From: Dichotomicrobium sp964540795
Lineage (GTDB): Bacteria; Pseudomonadota; Alphaproteobacteria; Rhizobiales; Rhodomicrobiaceae
Length of the DNA: 64,000 bases
Direction of reading: 5' to 3'
Assembly (NCBI GenBank): GCA_964540795.1
Contig: CAZINX010000005.1
Coordinates: 1-64,000, forward strand
In this document: piece by piece, positions 8,825 through 18,054 of the stretch
Layout of the letters: every line of letters begins with the position of its first letter
Numbering within the stretch: the stretch's first letter is position 1
Translations under genes and position numbers: made by a program
The notes under the pieces: model-generated
Told to the model about the DNA's origin: nothing
The model's input: only the letters and a program-made list of their open reading frames with translations
The model's database searches: none

Positions 8825-9808
8825 TTAGTTGCCGCCGTTGCGCTTCTCGAAATAGGCGCGCATCTGCTCGCACGGATCGGGGCGTTCTGCGCCCGGCGTC
8901 AGCCAGATGAAATCTGCGACTGGCGCGCCGTCCGGGCCGGTCTCGACGTAATCGCTTGGCGCGGCGCGCTCGCCGTCCAGTTCGACGAGCGCCACCACCG
9001 CCACCTCGCTCTCAGGCGCGCGGCGGCGCAGATACCACGGCACGCCGCGATCGGCCCGGACATGCCCGTTGCCCGCAATCAGCACTGCCGTCTCGCGATC
9101 AGCTGTGAGCATACCGTCAGCCAGAAAGGCATCGCGAAGCCGCTGAATCTTGGCCATCGGCGACAGCTTTTCCCGCGCCAGCATCTCACAATGCCCCGCA
9201 TACAGCTCTTCGGTAAGCGCCTCGGCCAGCGCGGGCGCAAGCGGCTGATCAAGCGCCAGTTCGGCGGTGCGCGTCCCGCCTAGCGCCTCGAAGCCCTGCT
9301 GCGCCGTTTGCCGCGTCAGGTCGTTTGTCGGATTGCCTGCGCGGATCGGCAGCCCGGCCTCGAACGCGGCCTCGGCAATTGGCTGATAATTCGGCCAGTC
9401 CGGCCAGCCCGACTCGCCCCAGTTCAGCGCCGGGCCAAGCCCCTCGGCCGAAGCATCCGGCTGCGCGAGATAGTCGGCCAGCACGTCCGCCTTGTCCCGC
9501 GAGATCATCTCCATCACCACGGCAGGCGACGCTCCCGCCGCCGCGAGCCGCGCTATGATCCAGCCCTGAAGGCGGTGGTGGTCCGGGTTGTCGTGGATTT
9601 CGCCAATCAGAACGAAGCGCGCCTGCGCAAGGCGGTCGATCATCTCCGCGGGTTCGATCTCGGCCCCGGCACGCGCATCCCAAACCGTTCCCGCCATCTC
9701 GCTGCCGGCATGAAGCGGGGCCTGCCAGTCAGTCCAGGGTTCGGCGGCGTGCATCGGCGTCATCGTCGCCCATGTCAGCACGAGGGCGGCAGCAAGGGAG
9801 CGCGGCAT
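8825..9808 (-). CDS. ChaN-like family protein, exported
   Basis: 327 residues from ATG 9808. The open frame continues upstream inside carA in another frame, so that part is a shadow. An N-terminal signal peptide (MPRSLAAALVLTWATMTPMHA) has no lipobox cysteine. The ChaN domain has VLIGEIHDNPDHHRLQ near residue 60 and LIAGNGHVRADRGVP towards the C-terminus. Campylobacter ChaN is a haem-binding lipoprotein; related proteins have unknown function. The gene starts 11 bases after the carA stop on the same strand, so it is probably co-transcribed with carA. Confidence 0.85.
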   Translation of the reverse strand: MPRSLAAALVLTWATMTPMHAAEPWTDWQAPLHAGSEMAGTVWDARAGAEIEPAEMIDRLAQARFVLIGEIHDNPDHHRLQGWIIARLAAAGASPAVVMEMISRDKADVLADYLAQPDASAEGLGPALNWGESGWPDWPNYQPIAEAAFEAGLPIRAGNPTNDLTRQTAQQGFEALGGTRTAELALDQPLAPALAEALTEELYAGHCEMLAREKLSPMAKIQRLRDAFLADGMLTADRETAVLIAGNGHVRADRGVPWYLRRRAPESEVAVVALVELDGERAAPSDYVETGPDGAPVADFIWLTPGAERPDPCEQMRAYFEKRNGGN

Positions 9809-9819
9809 GGGCGTCCTCG

Positions 9820-11124
9820 TCAGTCGATCGGCGCGGCCGTCTCCGGGCCAGTGCGATGATCCCACACCTCGGGCAGCTGCGGCTCGCCGCGTGCTGCGCG
9901 GATCAGGTTCATGAAGCGCATGAACAGATAATGGCTGTCCTGCGGCCCCGGCGCGCCTTCCGGATGATACTGTACGGAGAATACGGGGCGACCCTCCATG
10001 CGGATCCCGCAATTGCTGCCGTCGAAGAGCGAAACATGCGTCTCGGTGACGCCGGAGGGCAGGCTGTCGCGGTCCACTGCGAAGCCGTGGTTCATCGAGG
10101 TGATCTCGACCTTGCCGGTCGTGTAGTCCATCACCGGGTGGTTCGCGCCGTGGTGGCCCTGATGCATCTTTTGCGTGCGCCCGCCAAGCGCGAGGCCCAG
10201 AAGCTGATGGCCCAGGCAGATGCCGAACAGCGGCTTGCCCGACTCGATCAGCTTTTTGATCTCCGGCACGGCATATTCGCCTGTCGCCGCCGGGTCGCCG
10301 GGGCCATTCGAGAGGAAAATGCCGTCCGGCTCGCGCGCCAGGATGTCCTCGGCGCTCGTGCTCGCCGGCACGACTGTGACGCGGCAGCCCGTGGTTGCCA
10401 GGCATCGCAGGATGTTGCGCTTCAGCCCGTAATCGACCGCGACGACATGCGCCGCCGGGTGCGTCTGCCGGCCAAAGCCATCCGGCCAGCGCCAGATCGT
10501 CTCATCCCACTGATAGCTCTGGCCGCAGGTGACATTGCGCGCCAGATCCATGCCCTCGATACCCGGCCAGGCTTCCGCTTCGGCCTTCAGCGCGTGCATG
10601 TCGAAATTGCCGGACGGCTCGTGCGCGATGACGGCATTCTGCATCCCGTGCTCGCGGATCAGGGCGGTCAGCGCGCGGGTGTCCACGCCGGCGATGCCAA
10701 TGATGCCGCGCTGGCGCAGCCAGTCATCGAGCGCGCGCGTCGCGCGGTAGCTGGACGGGTCGGTGATATTCGCGCGGAGCACGCAGCCGCGCACGCCGGA
10801 ACTGGCGGCAAGATTCGAGGTTTCGATGTCCTCCGCGTTGGCGCCGACATTGCCGATATGCGGGAAGGTGAAGGTGATGATCTGCCCGGCATAGGACGGA
10901 TCGGTCAGGATTTCCTGATAGCCGGTCATCGCGGTGTTGAAGCAGACTTCGCCGCAGGCCTGGCCGGTCGCCCCCAGCCCCGCGCCGCGGATGACCGAAC
11001 CGTCGGCAAGCACCAGAACGGCGGTCACGCGGACCGGAAGGCCATGTCGCGGCCGTGCGGCAGCAGGCCCGCTCGCAGGCAAACGGCCGCCGAGCGGTGC
11101 GGCATCGGTCGGATGATCGGTCAT
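9820..11124 (-). CDS. carA: Carbamoyl phosphate synthase small subunit
   Basis: 434 residues. CarA is the glutaminase subunit that feeds ammonia to CarB for arginine and pyrimidine synthesis. The N-terminal CPSase_sm_chain domain has FNTAMTGYQEILTDPSYAGQIITF and IAGVDTRALT. The class I glutamine amidotransferase domain has the nucleophile Cys303 in LFGICLGHQLLGLA and the His/Glu pair in FSVQYHPEGAPGP. About 30 extra Ala/Pro-rich residues precede the usual start (near VTAVLVLADGSV), so the true start may be internal. carB is not in the window. Confidence 0.95.
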   Translation of the reverse strand: MTDHPTDAAPLGGRLPASGPAAARPRHGLPVRVTAVLVLADGSVIRGAGLGATGQACGEVCFNTAMTGYQEILTDPSYAGQIITFTFPHIGNVGANAEDIETSNLAASSGVRGCVLRANITDPSSYRATRALDDWLRQRGIIGIAGVDTRALTALIREHGMQNAVIAHEPSGNFDMHALKAEAEAWPGIEGMDLARNVTCGQSYQWDETIWRWPDGFGRQTHPAAHVVAVDYGLKRNILRCLATTGCRVTVVPASTSAEDILAREPDGIFLSNGPGDPAATGEYAVPEIKKLIESGKPLFGICLGHQLLGLALGGRTQKMHQGHHGANHPVMDYTTGKVEITSMNHGFAVDRDSLPSGVTETHVSLFDGSNCGIRMEGRPVFSVQYHPEGAPGPQDSHYLFMRFMNLIRAARGEPQLPEVWDHRTGPETAAPID

Positions 11125-11410
11125 GCGGTTTTCCAGTTACGGGTCTGTTAAGCGTCGGCGAAGCGCTGGCGCGCCACGGCTTGACCGGCGGGGCGAACAT
11201 CGCCATCTTGCTGCCATTCTTCGGGCATTGCGGGAAAAGTACGTAGGGGACGGGACAGGGTCAAGGGCAAGGGACGCGCCGCTCGCCAGCCAGTGCGAAA
11301 ACTGGCGGGCCGGTCGAGTGTCTCTCGTCGGCTTTTCGACGTTCACGTACATCCGCCAGTGCCGGGCACGAGTTCAAGGGGACTGGCTGTCGTCAGCCTG
11401 CGCAATACGC

Positions 11411-11863
11411 ATGATACGCGAACAGATCAACCGCGCGCTCAAGCAAGCCATCGCGGCCGGGGACAAGCGGCGCATCCACATGCTGCGGCTGGTCAACGCC
11501 GCGATCCAGGACCGTTGTGCGGCAAAAGGGGCTAATGGCGAGGGCAGCCTCGGCCAGGCCGATGTCATCGAGTTGCTTCAGCAGATGGTTGAGCAGCGGC
11601 GGCGGGCGGCGGACGCTTACGAGCAGTCCGGCCGGCTGGAGCTTGCGCAGCAGGAACTGGACGAGATTGACATTCTTGAATCCTTCCTGCCGAAGGAACT
11701 CGACGAGCCGGAGACCCGGCAGGAATGCCAGAAGGTGGTTCGGGAGATCGGCGCGTCGGGCCTCAAGGATGTCGGGCGAACCATGAATGCGCTCAAGGCG
11801 CGCTACAAGGACCAGATGAACTTCGCCAAGGCGAGCCGCTACGTCCGCGAAATGTTGAAGTGA
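11411..11863 (+). CDS. GatB/YqeY domain protein
   Basis: 150 residues from ATG 11411. The YqeY family resembles the C-terminal tRNA-binding domain of GatB. It often sits next to carA, dnaG or rpoD in alphaproteobacteria and may influence tRNA amidation. Motifs seen: MLRLVNAAIQDR, QMVEQRRRAADAYEQSGR, ELDEIDILESFLPKELDE and the C-terminal DVGRTMNALKARYK. It is divergent from carA across about 290 bases. The in-frame extension upstream of 11411 has no family similarity. Confidence 0.93.
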   Translation: MIREQINRALKQAIAAGDKRRIHMLRLVNAAIQDRCAAKGANGEGSLGQADVIELLQQMVEQRRRAADAYEQSGRLELAQQELDEIDILESFLPKELDEPETRQECQKVVREIGASGLKDVGRTMNALKARYKDQMNFAKASRYVREMLK

Positions 11864-11867
11864 CGGC

Positions 11868-13049
11868 TCAACGCTGCGCCAGTCGCGCGGGTTTCGGCGA
11901 AGGCTGGGCTTCGGCCCTTTCCTCCAGTACGCGGCTCACCGCCCGGCCCGAGAAGCGCGACGCCCAGTAGAGCTTCCCGTATTGCAGACCGGATTCGAAT
12001 TCGATCGGCAGATTGCCGCTGCCATCGTCAAAGAACAGGTGCACCTTCTTCAGGATGCCCTCGGTGTCGCGGCTGAAGTCCATCGACGCGACGCTGGCCT
12101 CGGCGATCATCGGCATCAGCGGGAACGGCTGGTAGTAAAGCTCGTCGGCGTGTTCGTCGTCATATTCGGGCGCGCTGGCGACGCTTGCGCGGGCTATGGT
12201 GCGCGGCTCGGGCGCTTCGGGAATCTGCGCCGGGCCAGCCGGGACCGCGGCGGTCTGCACGGTCGGCGGGGCCGTCTCGCCGCCTAGGTCGAAGCCTAAA
12301 ACCACCGGCCCAAGGCTTGCCAGGATTGGGCGCGGCGCACGCTTGAGTTGCTGGCGCGTCGCCCAGGGCAGCGGCTTGCCGTCCTCCTCCAGCTTTGCGA
12401 GCGCCGTCTTCACGTCCTTCTTGCTCAACGGCCGGCCATCGGCGGGCACATGCTTGCTCTTGCCGGACGGGAACAGCAGCGCCAGCTCCTGGCGCGGCAA
12501 ACGCGGCCAGTGGCGGACGCGGCCGACATCGAGATGCACGAACGGGATCGCCGAGGTCGGGTAGTAGCCGACGCCGCCATACTGGCGGATCAGCCCGGCA
12601 TTGCGCAGCCGCTTGACCGGCACATCCGGGAAATGAACGTCCACCGCATTTCCGAGGGTGTGCTGGCTTTTGCGGGCCTGACCGCCCTTGGTCCGGCGCA
12701 ACATGTTGTTGGTCTTCTGCGAGCGGTAGCCGGAAATGAGGTGGATCGGCTCCTCCGCGCCGACCTGCTGGTACACTTCCCAGAGCAGGTCGATCAACTC
12801 GCGGGACATTTCGATTTTCTCGTCCCGGCGCCAGTCGCGCATGATCCAGTCGATTTTTTCGAGCGCCTCGGGGATGTACGCGCCGTCGCGCTTGTAGATG
12901 ACGTCGATGCGTTCTTCGGTGTTGACGCTGTAGATCTGCAGACGGCGCTCGGAAGCGTCCGCGCCAGCGGCCACCGCCAGGAGGAAGCCGGAAGCGGCAA
13001 TCAGCGCAAGAGCGATGTTGTGGAAGAGACTGCGAAACGCGCGGAACAT
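11868..13049 (-). CDS. DUF882/YcbK-type murein endopeptidase-like protein
   Basis: 393 residues from ATG 13049, with a second in-frame start 11 codons upstream. The signal peptide is MFRAFRSLFHNIALALIAASG and following. The DUF882 (peptidase M15A-like) domain at about 35-190 shows ISGYRSQKTNNMLRR, SQHTLGNAVDVHFP and FVHLDVGRVRHWP. These are the HxxGxAxD and HxDxG zinc-ligand patterns of LAS-type peptidases such as MepK/YcbK. The C-terminal half is Pro/Ala rich and not conserved. Its stop is 4 bases from the convergent YqeY stop. It probably cleaves peptidoglycan cross-links in the periplasm. Confidence 0.88.
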   Translation of the reverse strand: MFRAFRSLFHNIALALIAASGFLLAVAAGADASERRLQIYSVNTEERIDVIYKRDGAYIPEALEKIDWIMRDWRRDEKIEMSRELIDLLWEVYQQVGAEEPIHLISGYRSQKTNNMLRRTKGGQARKSQHTLGNAVDVHFPDVPVKRLRNAGLIRQYGGVGYYPTSAIPFVHLDVGRVRHWPRLPRQELALLFPSGKSKHVPADGRPLSKKDVKTALAKLEEDGKPLPWATRQQLKRAPRPILASLGPVVLGFDLGGETAPPTVQTAAVPAGPAQIPEAPEPRTIARASVASAPEYDDEHADELYYQPFPLMPMIAEASVASMDFSRDTEGILKKVHLFFDDGSGNLPIEFESGLQYGKLYWASRFSGRAVSRVLEERAEAQPSPKPARLAQR

Positions 13050-13317
13050 TCGGTCCCCGTGGGCAACGCCAGCGCCCGCCATATCGGCACGACCCTGAAT
13101 ACCCGGAACTTTAAACGTTGTTGCTTAACGGGGAGTAATTGCCGCAAATTGCGGGAAAAACATGGCGCGCGCAAAATGCCGTGCGGTAGCCGCTTTTTGC
13201 GATCGCGCGCCCGGCACGCTTCAACACTGCAAGGCCGGCGCTCCTGGTGCAGCGACCCGGACACTCGATCCATGCTCACGGCACGCTATCATTCAAGTGT
13301 CCAGGTCGGAAACCGGG

Positions 13318-14943
13318 CTAGCTGGCCTTCAGCGCCTTCAGCACCCGACCATCGTGGTTATAGATGTCCGCGAAGAAGCGGACCCCGCCGTCCTCCGCGA
13401 CCGCCGCGGTGAAATAGGTCACATGAACCGGCAGCTTCTGCTCCAGACGGATCGCGCGGTTGTTTCCGCGTTCGATCGTCCGGTCGATCGCCTGCTTGCT
13501 CCAGCCTTCGGTGCGCATGATCGCCGAAGCGAAATCGCGCGGGTTGCGCACCCGCATACAGCCGTGACTGTAGGCCCGGCGCGAGCGGTTGAACAGATGC
13601 TTCGACGGCGTGTCGTGCAGGTAAACCGCGTGCTTGTTCGGGAACAGGAACTTGACCTCGCCAAGCGCATTGCCGCGCCACGGCGACTGCCGCAGGCGCA
13701 CCTTGCTGGCGTCAACCCGGTCCCAGTCCACCTCGTAGGGGTCGACCTGCCGCTGCCCGCGCCACAGCACCTGGAAATTCTGGCGGCTCAGATAGCCTGG
13801 GTTGCGCTGGGCGATCGGGATGATCTCGCTCTTCGTGATCGAGTACGGCACGTTCCAGTACGGGTTGAATACCACAAGCTCCATCTCGTCCGAGAAGGAC
13901 GGCGTGGCGTGGCGCGGCTTGCCGACCACGATACGCTCCTCGAACACCGTCTCGCCTTCCTCGACCAGGCGGACCTTGTATTCCGGCACGTTGACCCGGA
14001 CATAGCGCGCGCCCAGGTCATTCGGGAACCAGCGCCAGCGCTCCAGATTGGCGCGGATGATGTCGATCTTTTCCGCCGGGCTGCGGTTGAGCGCGCGCCG
14101 CGTCGCCGGGCCGATCAGGCCATCGACGTGCAAGCCGTTCGTCTTCTGAAATTCGCGGATGGCGGCGACCAGCGTCTCGTCATAGGTCTCCGGCGTCCCG
14201 GCATCCGGCTGATTGAGCCGCTTGCGCACCAGCGGCACATGCGGGTGCGTGTCGCCAGGTTCGATGAGATCGCCGTCGGGAATCTGCACCGGCTCGCGCG
14301 CGGCCACCTTGCGCAGCTCGCGGAGGCGCTCCAGCAGGCCAATGAACTGCGGATGGCTCGGGTGAAAGCGCTCCAGATACGCCGCCACGTCGGCATTTTC
14401 CGCCGCCAGCCCGCGCAGCACCTTGAGCGGATCGGGCGCGTCCGGCGTGATGTCGAGATCGCGGTGAACCGCCCGCGGGTCGAGATGTCCCGACTGGGCA
14501 TGTCGCGCATAGGCCAGCACGGAACGGCTGATGCGATATTCCGCGGTCGCAAGCCACTGCGCCTCGCGACCGTCAGCCGTCGCGAAACCGTCCGGGTCGG
14601 GCAGCGGATAGTTCTCCGGGCGGAGATCGAATTCCCCCGCGCGCGCCACCACGTCCGCCACGGCGGCGGCGCGGTCATTGAGCCCCTGCTCATCGACCCA
14701 CAGGAACGCATAGCCGGTCTCGGAGTAGAACTCGGCCATCGCGCCGCGTTCGCGCTTCTCAGCCTCCGAGATGTCTTTGAAACTTTCGCTCAGCCGGCCC
14801 TGCAGCTTGAAGGCGGCGGCGTCCATGCGGCTGATAAGCTCTTGCGGCGCGCCTGGCTCCACGGCCTGTGCAGGCATCGCGCCAAAGGCAACCGCCGCTA
14901 CGGCGATGGCGGAAAACAGACCTCGCAGCATCTGACCCCTCAA
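13318..14943 (-). CDS. L,D-transpeptidase, YcbB/LdtD type
   Basis: 541 residues with an N-terminal signal peptide ending near AMPAQA. A peptidoglycan-binding helical domain (about 220-290) contains VAAIREFQKTNGLHVDGLIG. The YkuD catalytic domain follows, with HDTPSKHLFNRSRRAYSHG and the nucleophile Cys462 in SHGCMRVRNP. These enzymes make 3-3 peptidoglycan cross-links or anchor proteins to peptidoglycan. The length and domain order match the LdtD/YcbB branch. Its start lies at the edge of the 55-base sequence duplicated around the first N run. Confidence 0.93.
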   Translation of the reverse strand: MRGQMLRGLFSAIAVAAVAFGAMPAQAVEPGAPQELISRMDAAAFKLQGRLSESFKDISEAEKRERGAMAEFYSETGYAFLWVDEQGLNDRAAAVADVVARAGEFDLRPENYPLPDPDGFATADGREAQWLATAEYRISRSVLAYARHAQSGHLDPRAVHRDLDITPDAPDPLKVLRGLAAENADVAAYLERFHPSHPQFIGLLERLRELRKVAAREPVQIPDGDLIEPGDTHPHVPLVRKRLNQPDAGTPETYDETLVAAIREFQKTNGLHVDGLIGPATRRALNRSPAEKIDIIRANLERWRWFPNDLGARYVRVNVPEYKVRLVEEGETVFEERIVVGKPRHATPSFSDEMELVVFNPYWNVPYSITKSEIIPIAQRNPGYLSRQNFQVLWRGQRQVDPYEVDWDRVDASKVRLRQSPWRGNALGEVKFLFPNKHAVYLHDTPSKHLFNRSRRAYSHGCMRVRNPRDFASAIMRTEGWSKQAIDRTIERGNNRAIRLEQKLPVHVTYFTAAVAEDGGVRFFADIYNHDGRVLKALKAS

Positions 14944-14997
14944 TTTGCGTGATGCGACAGGTTAACCGATCGCGGGCGCGACGGCCAGCGCTCCCCC

Positions 14998-15097
14998 NNN
15001 NNNNNNNNNNNNNNNNNNNNNNNNNNNNNNNNNNNNNNNNNNNNNNNNNNNNNNNNNNNNNNNNNNNNNNNNNNNNNNNNNNNNNNNNNNNNNNNNN
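14998..15097. other. Scaffold gap of 100 N (probable assembly join)
   Basis: A run of exactly 100 N. The 55 bases before it (14943-14997) are repeated exactly after it (15098-15152). This is what is left when two contigs ending in the same k-mer are scaffolded without merging. The true sequence is probably continuous, with one copy of the 55 bases and no N. It lies between genes, so no coding region is affected. Confidence 0.9.
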
Positions 15098-15197
15098 ATT
15101 TGCGTGATGCGACAGGTTAACCGATCGCGGGCGCGACGGCCAGCGCTCCCCCGCGCCGACGAGCGCTTTCGCCGTTTATGTGGCGTGAATGCACGGT

Positions 15198-16370
15198 TCA
15201 TGCGCGCAGCAATGCGATCCACTCGCCGAGCCTGGCCGCGCCCTTCTGCATCTGCGCGAAGCCGCCCGCGTAACTTAGCCGGACATAGCGACGGCCGCCG
15301 TCGGGGTCGAAGTCGATGCCCGGCGTGATTGCAACGCCGGCCTCGCTCAGCGCGCGGGCGGCGAAGTCACGGCTGTCGTTGGTCAGGTGGCTCACGTCGG
15401 CATAGATGTAGAACGCGCCGTCCGCCGGGGCCATTTCGCCAAAGCCTGCATCGCCGAGCACGGAAAGAAGATGCTGCCGGTTGCGCGCATAGCCCGCCTT
15501 GATCCGGTCCAGTTCGTCCGTCGCGTCGAAGGCAGCCGTCGCGGCGATCTGCGACAGGGTCGGCGCGCAGATATACAGGTTCTGTTGCAGGCGCTCCGCC
15601 GCGCGGATCAGCCGTTCCGGCACCACCATCCAGCCAATCCGCCAGCCGGTCATGCAGTAATATTTCGACATGCTGTTGATGACGATGGCGTCATCGGAGA
15701 AGCGCAGCGCCGTCTGCGCCGCGATGGTGTGCTCCAGCCCGTGGTAAATCTCGTCGGAGATGAACCACATTCCGCGCCCGCGGCACTCGTCAATCAGCGT
15801 GGCCATGTCAGAGGGGTCCAGCATGGCGCCGGTCGGGTTTGCGGGGCTGGCGACGATGAGACCGTCCAGGCCGTGAACCCGCGCCGCAGCCTCCTCCAGC
15901 GCGCGCGGCGTCGGCATCCACTGCTCCGCCGGACCGGCCTCCACGGCCACCGGGCGCACACCCAGCGCGCTGGCAATCTGCCGGTAGCAGGGATAGCCCG
16001 GCTGCGGCAGGCCCAGCGCGCCGCCTTGATCGAACAGCATCAGGAAGGCGAGCGCGAAGCCGGCGGAAGACCCGGTCGTGACGATGATCCGCTCGGGCGC
16101 AACCTCGACCGCGTGCCGCTCGGCGTAGTAGCGCGCGATCCGCTGGCGCAGCTCGGGCAGGCCCGGCGCATCCGTGTAGCCATGCGCGCCGCTGTCAAGC
16201 GCCAGCTTCACGGCTTGCCGCGCCTTCTGCGGGGCGGGGCTGGCCGGCTGGCCGATTTCCATATGTATGATGTCCTCGCCCGCCGCATCGCGCCGGTTCG
16301 CCTCGGCCATCACATCCATCGCCACGAAAGAGTCGATCTGCGCGCGCCTGGAAACCTGAAGGTCGCTCAT
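15198..16370 (-). CDS. Class I/II pyridoxal phosphate aminotransferase
   Basis: 390 residues from ATG 16370 (MSDLQVSRRAQIDSFVAMDV). A fold-type I aminotransferase of the aspartate/alanine aminotransferase-like group. Visible features are HMEIGQPASPAP near the N-terminus, HGYTDAPGLPELRQRIARYY, TTGSSAGFALAF, SPANPTGAML, the PLP lysine in INSMSKYYCMTGWRIGW, and a C-terminal YVRLSYAGG containing the substrate carboxylate-binding Arg. The specific amino donor cannot be read from sequence. It stands alone on the minus strand, divergent from the M48 protease gene. Confidence 0.92.
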   Translation of the reverse strand: MSDLQVSRRAQIDSFVAMDVMAEANRRDAAGEDIIHMEIGQPASPAPQKARQAVKLALDSGAHGYTDAPGLPELRQRIARYYAERHAVEVAPERIIVTTGSSAGFALAFLMLFDQGGALGLPQPGYPCYRQIASALGVRPVAVEAGPAEQWMPTPRALEEAAARVHGLDGLIVASPANPTGAMLDPSDMATLIDECRGRGMWFISDEIYHGLEHTIAAQTALRFSDDAIVINSMSKYYCMTGWRIGWMVVPERLIRAAERLQQNLYICAPTLSQIAATAAFDATDELDRIKAGYARNRQHLLSVLGDAGFGEMAPADGAFYIYADVSHLTNDSRDFAARALSEAGVAITPGIDFDPDGGRRYVRLSYAGGFAQMQKGAARLGEWIALLRA

Positions 16371-16560
16371 CGTATCGCCGCTCCCAACCATTCACTCTTT
16401 CGTTACCCAAGCTGCCCGTCACGCTTTCGTCAATCTCGGCATGTTACCCGTTCGTGTACAGGGCCCTTGGCGCGTCGCGCGTTGACCGGTGCAAACCCGT
16501 GCCATAGGCTCTTGCGGATCGCGCGCAGCGCGCAGCAGCAACCCACACAAATCGTTCGAG

Positions 16561-18018
16561 ATGCTCATGTTCGCTTTATCTGGCCGCTTAACGCGATGGT
16601 TCCGCGCTCGCGACCGCTTCGCCGAGGAGCGCGCGCCGGGCGGGTCCAGGCGGCGCGCCTCTCTGAAACTCCAGGCCATAGCGATCGTGACGGCGGCGAT
16701 GACCTTCGCGGCCAGCGGGACGCCGGCCGCCGCGCAGGGGCTGATCCGCGACGCCGAGATCGAGGCCCTGATGCAGGATTACGCCGGGCCGGTCCTTGAA
16801 GCGGCGGGCCTCGGGTCGCAGAACATCAACATTCATCTCGTCAATTCGCAGAGCTTCAACGCCTTCGTGGTCGACGGCCGCAACATGTTCATTCATGTCG
16901 GCGCGATCATGCAGGCCTCGACGCCCAACCAGCTCATAGGCGTGATTGCGCACGAGGCCGGGCATATCGCCGGCGGCCACCTGTCGCGGCTGCGCACTCT
17001 GATGCAGCGCGCCCAGAGCGCCTCGCTCATGCTCCAGTTGCTCAGCATCGCCGCGGCGGTCGGCGGTGTGGCGGCAGGCGCAGGCGGCGACGCGGCGCAA
17101 GCGGGCCAGGCGCTGGCGCTGGGCAGCCAGACCGCGCTGATGAACACGATCATGGCCTATCGCCGCGCCGAGGAATATTCCGCGGACCAGGCCGCCGTGA
17201 CCTATCTCAACCGGACGCAACAGTCGGGCCGCGGCCTGATCGAGGTGATGGAATTCTTCGCCGAACGGGAGTTGGCGGCCGTCGGAGTCGTCAATCCCTA
17301 TGCGCGGACGCATCCGATCTCGCGCGACCGCATCCAGCAACTCCGGCAGCTTGTGCGGCAAAGCCCGCATTACGACAAGCGCGACCCGGAGGAATTGCGC
17401 AGACGCCACGCCCTGGCGCGCGCCAAGCTCGACGGTTTCATGAACAAGAGCAATCCGCAGGCCGTGTTCAACAAGTATTCCGGGAAGGAGGGATTGCCCG
17501 CGCGCTACGCCCGCGCCATCGCGCGGAACTTCGCCGCCGGCGTCGATGCCGCCGTGCCGGAAATCGACGCGCTGATCGAAACCCAGCCCGGCAACCCGTA
17601 TTTCCACGAGTTGAAGGGACAGTTCCTGCTGGAAAGCGGGCAGGTGGAGCGCGCGATCCCGCCGCTGCAGAAAGCGGCGGAGCTGGCGCCGGATGCCGGG
17701 CTCATCAGGATCATGCTGGCGCAGGCGCTGCTGGCCGAAGGCGAGAAGGACAATCTCAGCGCGGCGGTCAACCACCTGCGCAAGGCGCTGGTGACCGAGG
17801 ACAAGTCTGCCCGCGGTTACCGGCAGCTTGCCATCGCCTATGGCCGGCTGGGCCGCATCGCCGATGCCGAACTTGCTTCCGCACAGGCGTATTTCTATGA
17901 AGGCAAGCTTAAACTCGCCAAGGAACAGGCCGAGCGCGCCAAGGCCGGCTTCCCGCCGCAGTCGGCGTCGTGGATCAAGGCCGACGACATCGTGAATTTC
18001 GAGCCGCCTAAGCGGTAA
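16561..18018 (+). CDS. M48 family metalloprotease with TPR repeats (BepA/YfgC-like)
   Basis: 485 residues from ATG 16561. After a basic leader, a hydrophobic signal segment (LQAIAIVTAAMTFAASGTPAAAQ) sends it to the periplasm. The zinc site HEAGH is at residues 131-135, in IAHEAGHIAGGHLSRL, with a downstream YSADQAAVTYL glutamate region. The C-terminal half (about 300-460) is made of TPR-type helices with YFHELKGQFLLESGQ and GYRQLAIAYGRLG. This architecture matches BepA/YfgC, which assists or degrades LptD and other outer-membrane assembly substrates. A DsbA-like gene follows 36 bases later, consistent with periplasmic protein quality control. Confidence 0.92.
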   Translation: MLMFALSGRLTRWFRARDRFAEERAPGGSRRRASLKLQAIAIVTAAMTFAASGTPAAAQGLIRDAEIEALMQDYAGPVLEAAGLGSQNINIHLVNSQSFNAFVVDGRNMFIHVGAIMQASTPNQLIGVIAHEAGHIAGGHLSRLRTLMQRAQSASLMLQLLSIAAAVGGVAAGAGGDAAQAGQALALGSQTALMNTIMAYRRAEEYSADQAAVTYLNRTQQSGRGLIEVMEFFAERELAAVGVVNPYARTHPISRDRIQQLRQLVRQSPHYDKRDPEELRRRHALARAKLDGFMNKSNPQAVFNKYSGKEGLPARYARAIARNFAAGVDAAVPEIDALIETQPGNPYFHELKGQFLLESGQVERAIPPLQKAAELAPDAGLIRIMLAQALLAEGEKDNLSAAVNHLRKALVTEDKSARGYRQLAIAYGRLGRIADAELASAQAYFYEGKLKLAKEQAERAKAGFPPQSASWIKADDIVNFEPPKR

Positions 18019-18054
18019 CCGTTCAAAGGTACGATCATCCCGAAAGGTCCGAGC

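Noticed and set aside
12348..14952. Long plus-strand frames over the cell-wall genes
   Set aside because: Antisense to the DUF882 and L,D-transpeptidase genes; composition is Arg/Ala/His-rich with no motif.
14943..15152. A 55-base direct repeat as a possible attachment site or mobile-element duplication
   Set aside because: The copies flank exactly 100 N, and the same 55-base pattern recurs at the second N run, so it is an assembly artefact.
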